Positions 15,797 through 25,135 of a stretch of 64,000 nucleotides of DNA are shown here, piece by piece. A program made the position numbers and the translations under genes. Source of the DNA: Rhodothermales bacterium (GTDB taxonomy: Bacteria > Bacteroidota > Rhodothermia > Rhodothermales > VXPQ01); assembly GCA_951812345.1 (NCBI GenBank), contig OX638295.1, positions 1,956,965-2,020,964 on the forward strand, given 5' to 3'. Numbering within the stretch: position 1 is the first letter of the stretch; every line of letters begins with the position of its first letter. The notes below the pieces were generated by a model, which had not been told where the DNA came from, made no database searches, and was given only the letters and a program-made list of their open reading frames with translations.

Positions 15797-17770
15797 TTAC
15801 CGATTTTGGCTGCTTGCAACCAGCTCTTCAACCACGCCCGGATCGGCCAGGGTGGATGTATCGCCGAGGTTCTGATATTCGTTGGCTGCTATTTTACGAA
15901 GAATTCGGCGCATAATCTTGCCGGATCGCGTTTTCGGCAACGCGGGCGCAAATTGAATGCAGTCGGGTTTGGCGATCGGGCCGATTTCCTTGCGCACATG
16001 CTGCACGAGTTCGGCGCGCAACGCCTCGCTCGAATCAACCCCCGCCACGAGCGTCACGAATCCGTAGATACCTTGTCCCTTGATATCGTGGGGGAACCCG
16101 ACCACGGCGGCTTCCGCCACCTCGCTGTGCGATACGAGCGCACTCTCGATCTCCGCAGTACCCATCCGGTGCCCCGACACATTGAGCACATCGTCCACCC
16201 GACCTGTGATCCAGTAATACCCGTCCTCGTCGCGGCGACATCCATCCCCCGTGAAATACTTGCCCTCGAACCGGCTGAAATACGTCTGGACAAACCGGTC
16301 ATGGTTCTTGTAGACCGTGCGCATCTGCCCCGGCCACGAATCCCCGATGGCCAGCAATCCTTCGCCCGGCCCTTCCTGCACGACCCCATCCGGATTCAAC
16401 AATTCGGGACGGATGCCAAAAAAAGGAAGCGTTGCCGAACCGGGTTTCTGGTCGATGGCTCCGGGTAATGGCGTAATCATGATGCCGCCGGTCTCGGTTT
16501 GCCACCAGGTGTCGACCACCGGGCAGCGCCCCTGCCCTACCGTGTCATGGTACCATCTCCATGCTTCCGGATTAATGGGCTCGCCTACGGTGCCAAGCAC
16601 CCGGAGCGAGCTCCGATCCGTGCGCGTAACGTAGGCGTCGCCTTCGCGCATCAGCGCGCGAATGGCGGTCGGGGCCGTGTAGAAAATGGTGACGCCATGC
16701 CGGTCCACCACTTCCCAGAGCCGCGACGGGTCGGGCCAGGTTGGCGTACCCTCGAAAAAAACCTGAGGAATACAGTTCAGGAGGGGGCCGTACACCATAT
16801 AGGTATGTCCCGTAATCCATCCTACGTCGGCGGTACACCAGAAAATGTCGTCCTCGTGGCAATCGAACACGTACTGGTGCGTAAGTGAGGCATACACCAG
16901 ATAGCCGCCTGTTGTATGCAGTACGCCTTTCGGCTTGCCGGTAGAACCCGACGTATACAGAATAAAAAGAGGATCCTCCGCATCCATCTCCTCCGGATCG
17001 CAATCGGCGTCCACATGCTCGCGCACCTCGTGATACCAGTGGTCGCGTCCTTCAACGGGTGAAGCCCCCGATCCCGTACGCCGGACGACTACAACCGCCT
17101 CTACATCCGGGCAGCGTTCAAGCGCCTTGTCGGCATTCTGCTTGAGCGGCACTTTCTTGCCGCCGCGAACCCCTTCATCGGCAGTAACGAGTACCGTTGA
17201 GTCGCAATCGAGGATACGGTCTGCGAGAGAATCCGGAGAAAAACCCGCAAACACCACGGAGTGTACCGCGCCGATCCGGGCGCATGCCAGCATCGCATAG
17301 GCCGCTTCCGGGATCATCGGCAAATAGATCGTCACGCGATCCCCCTTCCGCACGCCGACACGCTTGAGCACATTCGCGAATACACACACCTCGCGGTGCA
17401 GTTCGCGCCAGGAAATATGGCGCGGGGCTTCGTCCGGATCGTCCGGCTCGAAAATAAACGCCGTACGATCCCCATGTTCGGCAAGATGCCGGTCTACGCA
17501 ATTGTAGCACGCATTCAGGGTTCCTCCCTCGTACCAGCGAATGTACAGATCGTCGCTTGCCCAGGAAACATTCCTGACGGCGTCAAAGGAGCGAAACCAG
17601 TCGATGCGGGCGGCCTGTTCCCCCCAGAACCCTTCCGGGTCGGCTATGGATCGGCGATACAGGGTATCGTATGCCTCGCGGGAGGAAATCCATGCCCTTT
17701 TCCTGAAAGCGGCGGACGGCGAATACACATCGGCCTGTCCGGAATACGCAGCAGTTACCTGATCGCTCAT
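15797..17770 (-). CDS. acs: Acetyl-CoA synthetase (AMP-forming)
   Basis: The 657-residue length is normal for Acs. It activates acetate with ATP and CoA to acetyl-CoA via acetyl-AMP in the cytoplasm. Visible adenylation motifs are [15 protein letters not shown] (P-loop-like A3), VGWITGHTY, the acetate-pocket WWQTETGG, and the C-terminal catalytic loop [17 protein letters not shown], whose Lys is acetylated in regulated homologues. It is the first gene of a five-gene reverse operon with two TIM-barrel proteins and a sodium symporter, so uptake and activation of acetate are probably coupled. About 140 bases separate it from the upstream pab gene. Confidence 0.96.
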   Translation of the reverse strand: MSDQVTAAYSGQADVYSPSAAFRKRAWISSREAYDTLYRRSIADPEGFWGEQAARIDWFRSFDAVRNVSWASDDLYIRWYEGGTLNACYNCVDRHLAEHGDRTAFIFEPDDPDEAPRHISWRELHREVCVFANVLKRVGVRKGDRVTIYLPMIPEAAYAMLACARIGAVHSVVFAGFSPDSLADRILDCDSTVLVTADEGVRGGKKVPLKQNADKALERCPDVEAVVVVRRTGSGASPVEGRDHWYHEVREHVDADCDPEEMDAEDPLFILYTSGSTGKPKGVLHTTGGYLVYASLTHQYVFDCHEDDIFWCTADVGWITGHTYMVYGPLLNCIPQVFFEGTPTWPDPSRLWEVVDRHGVTIFYTAPTAIRALMREGDAYVTRTDRSSLRVLGTVGEPINPEAWRWYHDTVGQGRCPVVDTWWQTETGGIMITPLPGAIDQKPGSATLPFFGIRPELLNPDGVVQEGPGEGLLAIGDSWPGQMRTVYKNHDRFVQTYFSRFEGKYFTGDGCRRDEDGYYWITGRVDDVLNVSGHRMGTAEIESALVSHSEVAEAAVVGFPHDIKGQGIYGFVTLVAGVDSSEALRAELVQHVRKEIGPIAKPDCIQFAPALPKTRSGKIMRRILRKIAANEYQNLGDTSTLADPGVVEELVASSQNR

Positions 17771-17910
17771 TGATCGTTTATCCAGTTCGTTGTACGACCC
17801 CCTAACGTACTAAACCTATGGCAATTCGTCCAATCCATTTCACAAAGATACGCCGATTAAGTCCGCAACGAATGGCAATGCTTACGCGGCCATGCAATGG
17901 GAGATTGTTT

Positions 17911-19815
17911 TCAGGTTGGGGATTCCTCATGGATTCGGACATCCGCACCGTACAAGCGAGCCCGGACGCATCCCGCCACGGCGTTGCATACATAGAGTGC
18001 GTCCGCACGGCGCAAATCCTCCGGAAACAGCACGCCTTCTTCCAAATCGCCGCACGTCTCCAGAAGGAAACGCCGGTATACTCCCGGAAGCGCCCCGGAA
18101 TCCACTGGGGGCGTAATGCGCCGGGAACCGAATTCCGCGACGACATTCGTGCGTGAGCCCTCGGCCACTTCTCCTCGCTCGTTCAAAAAAATCACCTCGT
18201 CGAACCCCTCCCGTACCGCCTCCCGGTGCAGGCGGTCGTAGCGCTCCCGATATGTCGTTTTGTGGCGGCGGTACGGATCGGAAGAATCGACACGCACGCT
18301 GGCAAGGCAAAGACGCCATACTCCAGGTGCATGCGCCCCACCAAGCGGATGCACGGATACTTCGATGCGCCCGGCAACATCCACCGTAGCGCGGATCCTG
18401 CACTCCCCCTCTAAACAAGCAGCATCCGCCACACGCTGGCGAAAGACTTGTTCGTCGAAATCGTACCCCAACGCTCGGGCAGACGTACGTACGCGATCGA
18501 TATGCCTCTCAAGGAGTGCGATAACGCCGTCTTCGCAGCGCATGGTCTCAATCAGCAAAGGGGGAAGCGTATCTCCTGTCGATTCCGGCTCCCGCAACAG
18601 TACCGGCGAAGACGAAGCAACGGAGGCATCGCATAGCGGCGACGACGCATTCAAGCCGGTCAGGAATCCAGCCTTGAGCAAGCACTCCTCGTATTCTTCT
18701 TCCGGAACGGAATCCCACACGAGCCCGCTGCCGACGCCGAGCCGCGCTTCCCCGGGCAACACCTCGGCTGTCCTGATCGCGACATTGAAGATCGCACGGT
18801 CCCTGTGCATATATCCTACAGCGCCGCAATACGCGCCGCGCGGCTCCGATTCGCGGCGACGGATAATATCCATAGCCCTGACTTTGGGCGCACCGGTCAC
18901 GGAGCCGCAGGGAAACAATGCCGAAAAAATATCCTGCGTAGCCGCACCCGGGGACAGACGTCCCTGAACGGATGTGGTCATCTGAATAAGGGTTTCGTAT
19001 CGTTCCGTTCTGAACAGGTCCGTCGTATGCACCGAGCCCGGCTCGCAGCATTTGGACAAATCGTTACGAAGTAAATCAACAATCATGACATTCTCGGCGC
19101 GATTTTTTTCGTCCTTCTCCAGCCACTGCTCGAATGCCGTGTCTTCCGAAGCATTGCGTCCCCTGGGCACCGTGCCTTTCATGGGCCGGGTGATTACGGC
19201 GTCGCCCCGGCGATCAAAAAACAATTCGGGCGAGCAACTAAGTACCTGCACAGGTCCGGCGTCAAGCCAGGCCGCGTACGGCACCGGCTGACGATGGAGC
19301 AGGGCTTGAAACAGAGACCATGTCTCGCAGGGAGGAGTGAAGGACATCGGACCGGTGATATTGACCTGATAGACGTCGCCTTCCCGGATATGCTCCTGGA
19401 CGGTCCTGACAAGAGAAAGGTAGTGCCCCGGATCGTATGCAAAGCACGCAGGAAGCGGAACCGGAAGAGAAGCAAAATCAGACGGGAGGCCGTCGGGCGC
19501 CCATGCCTGGCGATCGGTAAAGGCAGCCATCCATACGAGGGGTGTTCGGGGCGGCTTGCATTGCATCGCTCGATCAAATGCAGGCGCCGCCTCATACGCC
19601 ACAAAACCAGCTACATGCAGCCCTTCTTCCGCCGCCCGACAGGCCCCGTCGAGCATGGGGCGCACCTCGTCGAGCGCATAGGCCACGAATGTTTTCTGCA
19701 GCCCCTGCAAGACAGCACCGCCGCAGCCGTTCCATCCGGGTCCCAGAACGACCTTACCCGGCGCTGCTTCGGTGCGTTTGTCACCAGATGGAAGCGATTC
19801 CCTTGCACCGCTCAT
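17911..19815 (-). CDS. pabBC: Aminodeoxychorismate synthase component I fused to aminodeoxychorismate lyase (PabB-PabC)
   Basis: The 634-residue protein joins a chorismate-binding domain (about 1-390) to a fold-type IV PLP lyase (about 415-634). Lys213 in RPMKGT matches the PIKGT lysine that marks PabB rather than anthranilate synthase (PIAGT). ENVMIVDLLRNDL (241-253) and CGSVTGAPK (303-311) line the active site. In the lyase half, Lys519 (RRHKTTYRERYD) should bind PLP and EGSRTNV contacts the cofactor. The product makes p-aminobenzoate from chorismate for folate. The glutaminase PabA is not in the window. It lies 82 bases after the phosphopantetheinyl transferase on the same strand. Confidence 0.92.
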   Translation of the reverse strand: MSGARESLPSGDKRTEAAPGKVVLGPGWNGCGGAVLQGLQKTFVAYALDEVRPMLDGACRAAEEGLHVAGFVAYEAAPAFDRAMQCKPPRTPLVWMAAFTDRQAWAPDGLPSDFASLPVPLPACFAYDPGHYLSLVRTVQEHIREGDVYQVNITGPMSFTPPCETWSLFQALLHRQPVPYAAWLDAGPVQVLSCSPELFFDRRGDAVITRPMKGTVPRGRNASEDTAFEQWLEKDEKNRAENVMIVDLLRNDLSKCCEPGSVHTTDLFRTERYETLIQMTTSVQGRLSPGAATQDIFSALFPCGSVTGAPKVRAMDIIRRRESEPRGAYCGAVGYMHRDRAIFNVAIRTAEVLPGEARLGVGSGLVWDSVPEEEYEECLLKAGFLTGLNASSPLCDASVASSSPVLLREPESTGDTLPPLLIETMRCEDGVIALLERHIDRVRTSARALGYDFDEQVFRQRVADAACLEGECRIRATVDVAGRIEVSVHPLGGAHAPGVWRLCLASVRVDSSDPYRRHKTTYRERYDRLHREAVREGFDEVIFLNERGEVAEGSRTNVVAEFGSRRITPPVDSGALPGVYRRFLLETCGDLEEGVLFPEDLRRADALYVCNAVAGCVRARLYGADVRIHEESPT

Positions 19816-19897
19816 ACCGCACTCGCAACAACAGGTTTACGGAATGTCATTTTTGCATCGATGTACTAAACTTTGAGAACCCTGATGGCATAGTTGC

Positions 19898-20539
19898 TCA
19901 CGAGGCAACCGATACCGCCGTATAATAGCCATCCCGTTCCTCGAACCAGGCTTCCCAAAGACAACCTTCGGCATCCCGAACGGTTGCCTGGCCCGCCTTG
20001 AAATCCACATCAAGACGAAGTTTCTTCGGAGAATAAGCCAGGCCCCTGTGCATGGCCTTGAGCGTTGCCTCTTTCAGGGTCCAGCATAAAATATTCGCCC
20101 GTTCCTTGTCAAGAGGCAGCACCTCCGTCAAGGATGGTTCGTCGGGGTGCAACATGTATTGCTCAAGTTCGGGAAGACGCGGAGCTATCCGCTCGATATC
20201 CACCCCGATCCGGCGTGGAGACGCAGCAGCAACAGCCCAATCCCCGGAATGTGAAATAGAAAGATACAATCCACCCGCAGCGACCTCAACGACACCGCTC
20301 TCCGCCACCTTGAGCACGACCTCAGCGGGTGCTACAGCAAGGCGCTCGGACAAGAGCAAGCGGGCAACCGCCCGACCCAATACGAATTCCCTGCGGCGCT
20401 TCGGATCGGCAAATGCCTCAACACGTTGGAGCTCCTCCGCGGAAAGCAAGACCCGCATCCTGTCCCCATCTCCATCGTCGGAGTGGAGATAGCGTATCGT
20501 GACATCTGCGGGCAAATTATTCATTTGAAGTGGTTCCAA
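19898..20539 (-). CDS. 4'-phosphopantetheinyl transferase, Sfp/Gsp type
   Basis: This 213-residue protein has the Sfp-type signatures SISHSGDWAVAAAS, GVDIERI and WTLKEATLKAMHRGL, which bind CoA and magnesium. It transfers phosphopantetheine from CoA to the serine of carrier proteins in fatty-acid, polyketide or peptide synthesis. The size is typical for the Sfp class. No carrier protein or synthetase gene is near, so it may serve the housekeeping acyl carrier protein or distant clusters. A second in-frame ATG at 20524 (MNNLPADV) is possible. It precedes pabBC on the same strand. Confidence 0.9.
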   Translation of the reverse strand: MEPLQMNNLPADVTIRYLHSDDGDGDRMRVLLSAEELQRVEAFADPKRRREFVLGRAVARLLLSERLAVAPAEVVLKVAESGVVEVAAGGLYLSISHSGDWAVAAASPRRIGVDIERIAPRLPELEQYMLHPDEPSLTEVLPLDKERANILCWTLKEATLKAMHRGLAYSPKKLRLDVDFKAGQATVRDAEGCLWEAWFEERDGYYTAVSVAS

Positions 20540-20641
20540 TAACCGGACAGCCCATTAAGCGTATTGTCCGCAGAGTATCTCCCTTGATCAATCACCGACC
20601 TCCGGTTCCACGGCTGCTTTTCAACCACCTGTCAGGCCAAG

Positions 20642-21463
20642 AGAGGTGGTTCGGGTTGATTGGACAGATTTCGGCGGAATTTAAGGTGTAGTGTTGCGAC
20701 CTTGTTCCGACGCAATCAACCAGACAAGACCCATGTCGAGACGCACACGCAGAACCCATAGTCCTTCGTTCAAGGCGAAGGTAGCCCTTGCCGCCATGCG
20801 CGGCGACAGCACGCTGGCCGAACTCGCCGAACGCTTCGAGGTACACCCGAACCAGATACAATCGTGGAAGGGGTAGCTTACCGAGAGCGCCGAGGAGGCG
20901 TTCGTTCGAAGCCGCAACGTTCCCGACGAACGCGACAGGAAGATTGAGGCGCTTCACGCAAAGATCGGGGAGTTGTCGATGGAGAAGGATTTTTTATCGA
21001 AGGCGCTCGGACGCGACCGTTAGCCGAGCGCCGCGCCATGATAGCGCCGACGCATCGCTTGCCCGTGGTTCGCCAGTGCAAACTTCTCGAACTGAGTCGT
21101 TCGACGGCCTACTACCGTCCCCGGCAAGAGAGCGAAGAGAATCTTGCCGTCATGAAGGAGATCGACAGACTCTATATGGAGCGCCCCACGAGCGGATCGC
21201 GCACGATAAAGAGCCTGCTCGAGGCAAAAGGCACTCGTATCGCCAGAAGCCGAATCGTTCGCCTGATGCGTTTGATGGGCCTTGGAGTCATTTACCCGAA
21301 GCGCCGCACGTCGTCTCCGGGGCAGGGACACAAGATTTATCCCTATCTGCTCAGAAGCATCAAGGTGACAAGGCCCCGCGAGGTCTATGCGGCGGACATT
21401 ACGTACATCCCTATGGCGAAAGGCTTTCTCTATCTCGTGGCCGTGATCGACTGGTACAGCCGC
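20642..21463 (+). pseudogene. IS3-family element, left part: broken orfA and truncated orfB
   Basis: The stretch starting AGAGGTGGTTCGGG at 20642 is shared with a second remnant at 47398, marking the element's left end. OrfA begins at ATG 20733 ([20 protein letters not shown]). It has a helix-turn-helix typical of IS3 OrfA but an in-frame TAG at 20874-20876, after which the frame continues to the real stop at 21021-21023. OrfB begins at 21038 (MIAPTHRLPVVRQCKLLELS) and reads the HTH_21 and start of the integrase core (YAADITYIPMAKGFLYLVAVID). It ends abruptly after WYSR at about 21463, so most of the DDE domain is missing. The element cannot be active. Confidence 0.88.
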
Positions 21464-21680
21464 TCGATACGCTCCACCACAAGCTCCGCCACCTTGCGCG
21501 CAAGATCCAGCATCACCTCGGGGGCCATGCCGAGATCGCCCTGCACCTCACTGCGCACGCCTACACCCGATACCTATTACTCCCTTGTCCCATTGGATTC
21601 TTCCGCTAACCGTATCATAGCAGAGGTTGTCCGGCATCCACAAAGAAGTTGGTGAAAGGCGCCAACCCCGCTCCACCTCT
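21464..21680. other. Unassigned segment between two IS3 pieces
   Basis: After the orfB break the reading frames no longer resemble a transposase. On the reverse strand, 21528 down to 21464 reads MAPEVMLDLARKVAELVVER, which looks like the N-terminus of a group II PLP-dependent decarboxylase, but it is too short to be sure. Nothing else was recognised. The segment is probably debris from insertion and deletion. Confidence 0.4.
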
Positions 21681-21766
21681 TATGCCACTGGGGACAGCGA
21701 TTTTTGTTTATAGAATACGTCGTCGGGCGTTCGGTTGTCAAGTCCCTGGTGGGGGTGTGCTATCCT
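21680..21766 (-). pseudogene. C-terminal scrap of an IS3-family transposase (orfB), opposite orientation
   Basis: On the reverse strand, about 21760 to the stop at 21682-21680 reads HPHQGLDNRTPDDVFY and then a short lysine-containing tail. HQGL-N-TP-DV(F/Y)Y is the classic end of IS3-group integrases. The orientation is opposite to the larger fragment on its left, so it comes from a different insertion or an inverted rearrangement. Upstream sequence is no longer transposase-like. Confidence 0.7.
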
Positions 21767-21839
21767 GACGCATCGGCAAGCATATCCCCGGACCTTGCGC
21801 CGGGGTACGCTTGAAAAATTTGCAAAGGAAGGTTATCAA

Positions 21840-21875
21840 GGGATGGCCTGTCAGACGGGCCATCCCCTTTTTTTA
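21840..21875 (+). terminator. Intrinsic terminator upstream of xylB
   Basis: GGGATGGCC at 21840-21848 pairs with GGCCATCCC at about 21858-21866 across an 8-9 base loop, followed by a run of seven T. It would stop transcripts coming from the IS-debris region before they enter xylB, 70 bases downstream. Confidence 0.83.
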
Positions 21876-21945
21876 TATTCTTGCATGCTTGTGCAGTGTC
21901 CCACTCGTACATTTCGGCAAGTATCCCTTTCCCACCAGTCAATCC

Positions 21946-23442
21946 ATGTCATATTTCGTAGGTATAGACGTTTCGACCACAGCAACGAAGGCGCTCGTGA
22001 TCGACGAACAAGGCACAGTCGTACAAACAGCATCCACGGAGTATGCTTTCGAAACGCCGCACCCGCAGTGGAGCGAACAGGCCCCTTCCTTGTGGTGGCA
22101 AGGCACGGTAGAAAGTATACGCAAGGCACTGGCCGGAGGAGATATCCCCAGCGAAGAAGTGACCGCCATCGGATTGACGGGACAGATGCACGGTCTTGTT
22201 TTGCTGGATGCCGCCGGCCGCGTGCTGCGCCCCGCGATCCTTTGGAACGATCAGCGCACCTCCGCTGAATGCGACGAGATTATTGAACAGGTGGGGCGCA
22301 CAGAACTGATTGCCCGCACGGGCAACGACGCCCTGACTGGATTCACTGCCCCAAAGATCTTGTGGGTCCGCCGGCATGAACCGGCGATCTTCGACAAAAT
22401 CCGGCAAGTGCTTCTCCCAAAAGATTATGTACGGTTTCGACTCACCGGAGAGTACGCGACGGATCGGGCGGGGGCGGCAGGCACGCTGTTGCTTGATGTG
22501 CGCAAGCGCGACTGGTCAGGCGAAGTGCTTGCAAAACTCGACATTCCCTCCCAATGGCTCCCTCCTACACACGAAGGGCCGGATATCACGGGGATGCTTT
22601 CGGCCGAGGCGGCGGAAGCCACCGGCCTGACCGCCGGAACACCGGTAGTCGCGGGCGGCGGCGATCAAAGTGCGCAGGCCGTTGGGGTCGGAGCGGTGCA
22701 GGAAGGCATCGTGGCGCTCACGCTCGGAACATCCGGGGTGGTATTCGCTTCCGTGAACAACCCTTTTATTGACCCGGATGGGCGACTGCATGCCTTCTGT
22801 CACGCGGTGCCGGATACCTGGCACCTGATGGGTGTCATGCTTTCGGCAGCGGGAAGTTTGCGATGGTACCGGGACATGCTCTTCCCGAACAAATCATGGG
22901 ACGATCTTCTGGATCCTGCACAGGATGTACAGCCCGGTGCGCAAGGTCTCCTTTTTCTTCCCTACTTGACCGGAGAGCGCACCCCCCATGCCGATCCCAT
23001 GGCGCGCGGCGCCTTTGTCGGATTAACGGTTCGCCACGAAAGCAAACACATGACTCGCTCCGTCCTTGAAGGCGTTGCCTTCGGCCTGCGTGACAGCTTT
23101 GAAATTATGCGGAGCGCGGGCCTGGCCTCCATCGAGCAGGTGCGGATATCCGGCGGCGGCGCCCGCAGCATGCTCTGGAGAAACATTCTTGCGGACGTGC
23201 TGGAAACAGAATTGGTCACAGTCAATACCACGGAAGGAGCCGCATTCGGCGCCGCGCTGCTCGCCGGTACAGGCGTGGGAGCCTGGCGCGATGTACACGA
23301 GGCCTGCGGCGCTGCCATCCGCGTCACCGGGAATACCCCCCAAAACCCGGAAACGGCGGCGCGCTACCGCACCTGCTATCATGCATACCGCGATCTCTAC
23401 CCCGCCCTGCGCGCTTCTTTTCGCACCATAGCCGACCTGTAA
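21946..23442 (+). CDS. xylB: Xylulokinase
   Basis: The 498-residue FGGY-family kinase phosphorylates D-xylulose to xylulose 5-phosphate for the pentose phosphate pathway. The phosphate-1 loop GIDVSTTATKALVID (residues 6-20), GLTGQMHGLVLLD, ILWNDQRT and the later GGGDQSAQAVGVG, LTLGTSGV and ISGGGARS motifs are all present and fit XylB better than glycerol or gluconate kinase. The ATG at 21946 starts the conserved N-terminus; earlier in-frame codons run through the terminator. No xylose isomerase gene is in the window. pckA follows 85 bases later on the same strand. Confidence 0.93.
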   Translation: MSYFVGIDVSTTATKALVIDEQGTVVQTASTEYAFETPHPQWSEQAPSLWWQGTVESIRKALAGGDIPSEEVTAIGLTGQMHGLVLLDAAGRVLRPAILWNDQRTSAECDEIIEQVGRTELIARTGNDALTGFTAPKILWVRRHEPAIFDKIRQVLLPKDYVRFRLTGEYATDRAGAAGTLLLDVRKRDWSGEVLAKLDIPSQWLPPTHEGPDITGMLSAEAAEATGLTAGTPVVAGGGDQSAQAVGVGAVQEGIVALTLGTSGVVFASVNNPFIDPDGRLHAFCHAVPDTWHLMGVMLSAAGSLRWYRDMLFPNKSWDDLLDPAQDVQPGAQGLLFLPYLTGERTPHADPMARGAFVGLTVRHESKHMTRSVLEGVAFGLRDSFEIMRSAGLASIEQVRISGGGARSMLWRNILADVLETELVTVNTTEGAAFGAALLAGTGVGAWRDVHEACGAAIRVTGNTPQNPETAARYRTCYHAYRDLYPALRASFRTIADL

Positions 23443-23527
23443 GGATAAAGATTATGGAGGCATGGGATTGCACGCCCCCGGCCACATTGCCAATGGATAT
23501 TCGCCTTGTTCACCAGCAAAAATAAGC

Positions 23528-25135
23528 ATGCGCCATCAGATTTCGCTCGAATATGCCGGGATACACGTGGACCCGGTATACCGCAATCTCGCCCCTGCGC
23601 AGCTTTACGAGCATATTATCCGACAGGAACCCGCCGCTATCGTAGACAGTGGAGCCATCGCCATCCGATCCGGCGATAAGACGGGACGCAGCCCTGCCGA
23701 TAAGCGACTCGTAGAGCATCCCGACAGCATCCACGACATCTGGTGGGGACCCATCAATATTGAACTGGATCATCATACCTACCTCGTCAACCGGGAACGG
23801 GCTATTGATTTCTTTAACACAAAAGATCATTTGTATGTCCTGGACGGGTATGCCGGATGGGATCCGCATCACCGGATCAAGGTGCGCATCGTTTGTTCAC
23901 GGGCGTACCATGCCCTTTTCATGCACAACATGCTGATCCGCGTTCCTGAGGAAGACTTGCCGAATTTCGGCGAACCGGATTATACGATCTTCAATGCCGG
24001 CGAATTTCCCTGTAACCGGCTCACCTCGCATATGACCTCGAAAACCAGCGTCGATCTCAGCTTCGAGGATCGGGAAATGATTATCCTCGGAACGGCGTAT
24101 GCAGGAGAAATGAAAAAGGGCGTCTTCACCATCATGAATTACCTGATGCCAAAGGAGCATGTACTTTCGATGCACTGCTCGGCCAATGAAGGCGCAGATG
24201 GAGATGTTACCCTCTTCTTCGGTCTTTCCGGCACCGGTAAAACCGCGCTTTCCGCCGATCCGCGTCGTCGCTTGATCGGGGACGACGAACATGGATGGGG
24301 GGAAAACGGCATCTTCAACATAGAGGGCGGTTGTTACGCCAAGGTGGTCAATTTATCTCGTGAAGAAGAACCGGAGATTTACGAGGCGATCCGCTACGGG
24401 ACTATTCTCGAAAATGTGGTATACGACAACGTAACCCGGGCGGTAGATTTTGCCGATACGAGCATCACCGTCAATACACGAGCGTCATACCCTGTCGAGT
24501 ATATCGCCAATGCGAAGATACCTTGTACCGGGGGGCACCCGCACAATATTATCTTTCTGACCTATGATGCATTCGGCGTTCTCCCCCCGGTTGCAAAACT
24601 GACCCCCGGGCAGGCCATGTACCATTTTATCAGTGGATACACGGCAAAAGTAGCAGGTACCGAGGAAGGCGTGAAGGAACCCGAATCTACCTTTTCGGCC
24701 TGTCTCGGGGCAGCGTTCATGGTATGGCATCCCGGCAAGTATGCGGAATTGCTGGCCGAAAAAATGCGTGCACACGACGCCGACTCATGGCTCGTGAATA
24801 CCGGATTCACCGGGGGTCCGTACGGTATCGGAAAACGCATCGCCCTTGCCCAAACACGCCAGATAATCGATTCGATCCACGACGGGTCGCTGCGTGAACA
24901 GCCCATGCGAACCGACCCGGTATTCGGATTTGCCGTGCCGACCGCATGCCCCGGCCTGCCGGACACCCTCCTGTCCCCGCGCACAACCTGGGCCAGCAAG
25001 GAAGCGTACGACCGGCAGGCGCGCGATCTGGCGAACCGTTTCGCAGAAAACTTCGAACGGTACAGAGATAAGGCATCCCCGGATATGCTCGCCGGCGGAC
25101 CGGTTTTGCAAAAAGATATTGCCCAGGCTACGTAA
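23528..25135 (+). CDS. pckA: Phosphoenolpyruvate carboxykinase (ATP)
   Basis: This 535-residue protein converts oxaloacetate and ATP to phosphoenolpyruvate, the entry to gluconeogenesis. Key motifs are RSGDKTGRSPADKR near the N-terminus, the kinase-specific P-loop GLSGTGKTALSAD, the metal-binding IGDDEHGWGENGIFNIEGGCYAK, and the tail RFAENFERY. Length matches the ATP-dependent family. An upstream in-frame ATG at 23462 has GGAGG only one base before it, too close for use; ATG 23528 gives the family's normal start. The last 8 bases overlap the end of the convergent symporter gene. Confidence 0.95.
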   Translation: MRHQISLEYAGIHVDPVYRNLAPAQLYEHIIRQEPAAIVDSGAIAIRSGDKTGRSPADKRLVEHPDSIHDIWWGPINIELDHHTYLVNRERAIDFFNTKDHLYVLDGYAGWDPHHRIKVRIVCSRAYHALFMHNMLIRVPEEDLPNFGEPDYTIFNAGEFPCNRLTSHMTSKTSVDLSFEDREMIILGTAYAGEMKKGVFTIMNYLMPKEHVLSMHCSANEGADGDVTLFFGLSGTGKTALSADPRRRLIGDDEHGWGENGIFNIEGGCYAKVVNLSREEEPEIYEAIRYGTILENVVYDNVTRAVDFADTSITVNTRASYPVEYIANAKIPCTGGHPHNIIFLTYDAFGVLPPVAKLTPGQAMYHFISGYTAKVAGTEEGVKEPESTFSACLGAAFMVWHPGKYAELLAEKMRAHDADSWLVNTGFTGGPYGIGKRIALAQTRQIIDSIHDGSLREQPMRTDPVFGFAVPTACPGLPDTLLSPRTTWASKEAYDRQARDLANRFAENFERYRDKASPDMLAGGPVLQKDIAQAT

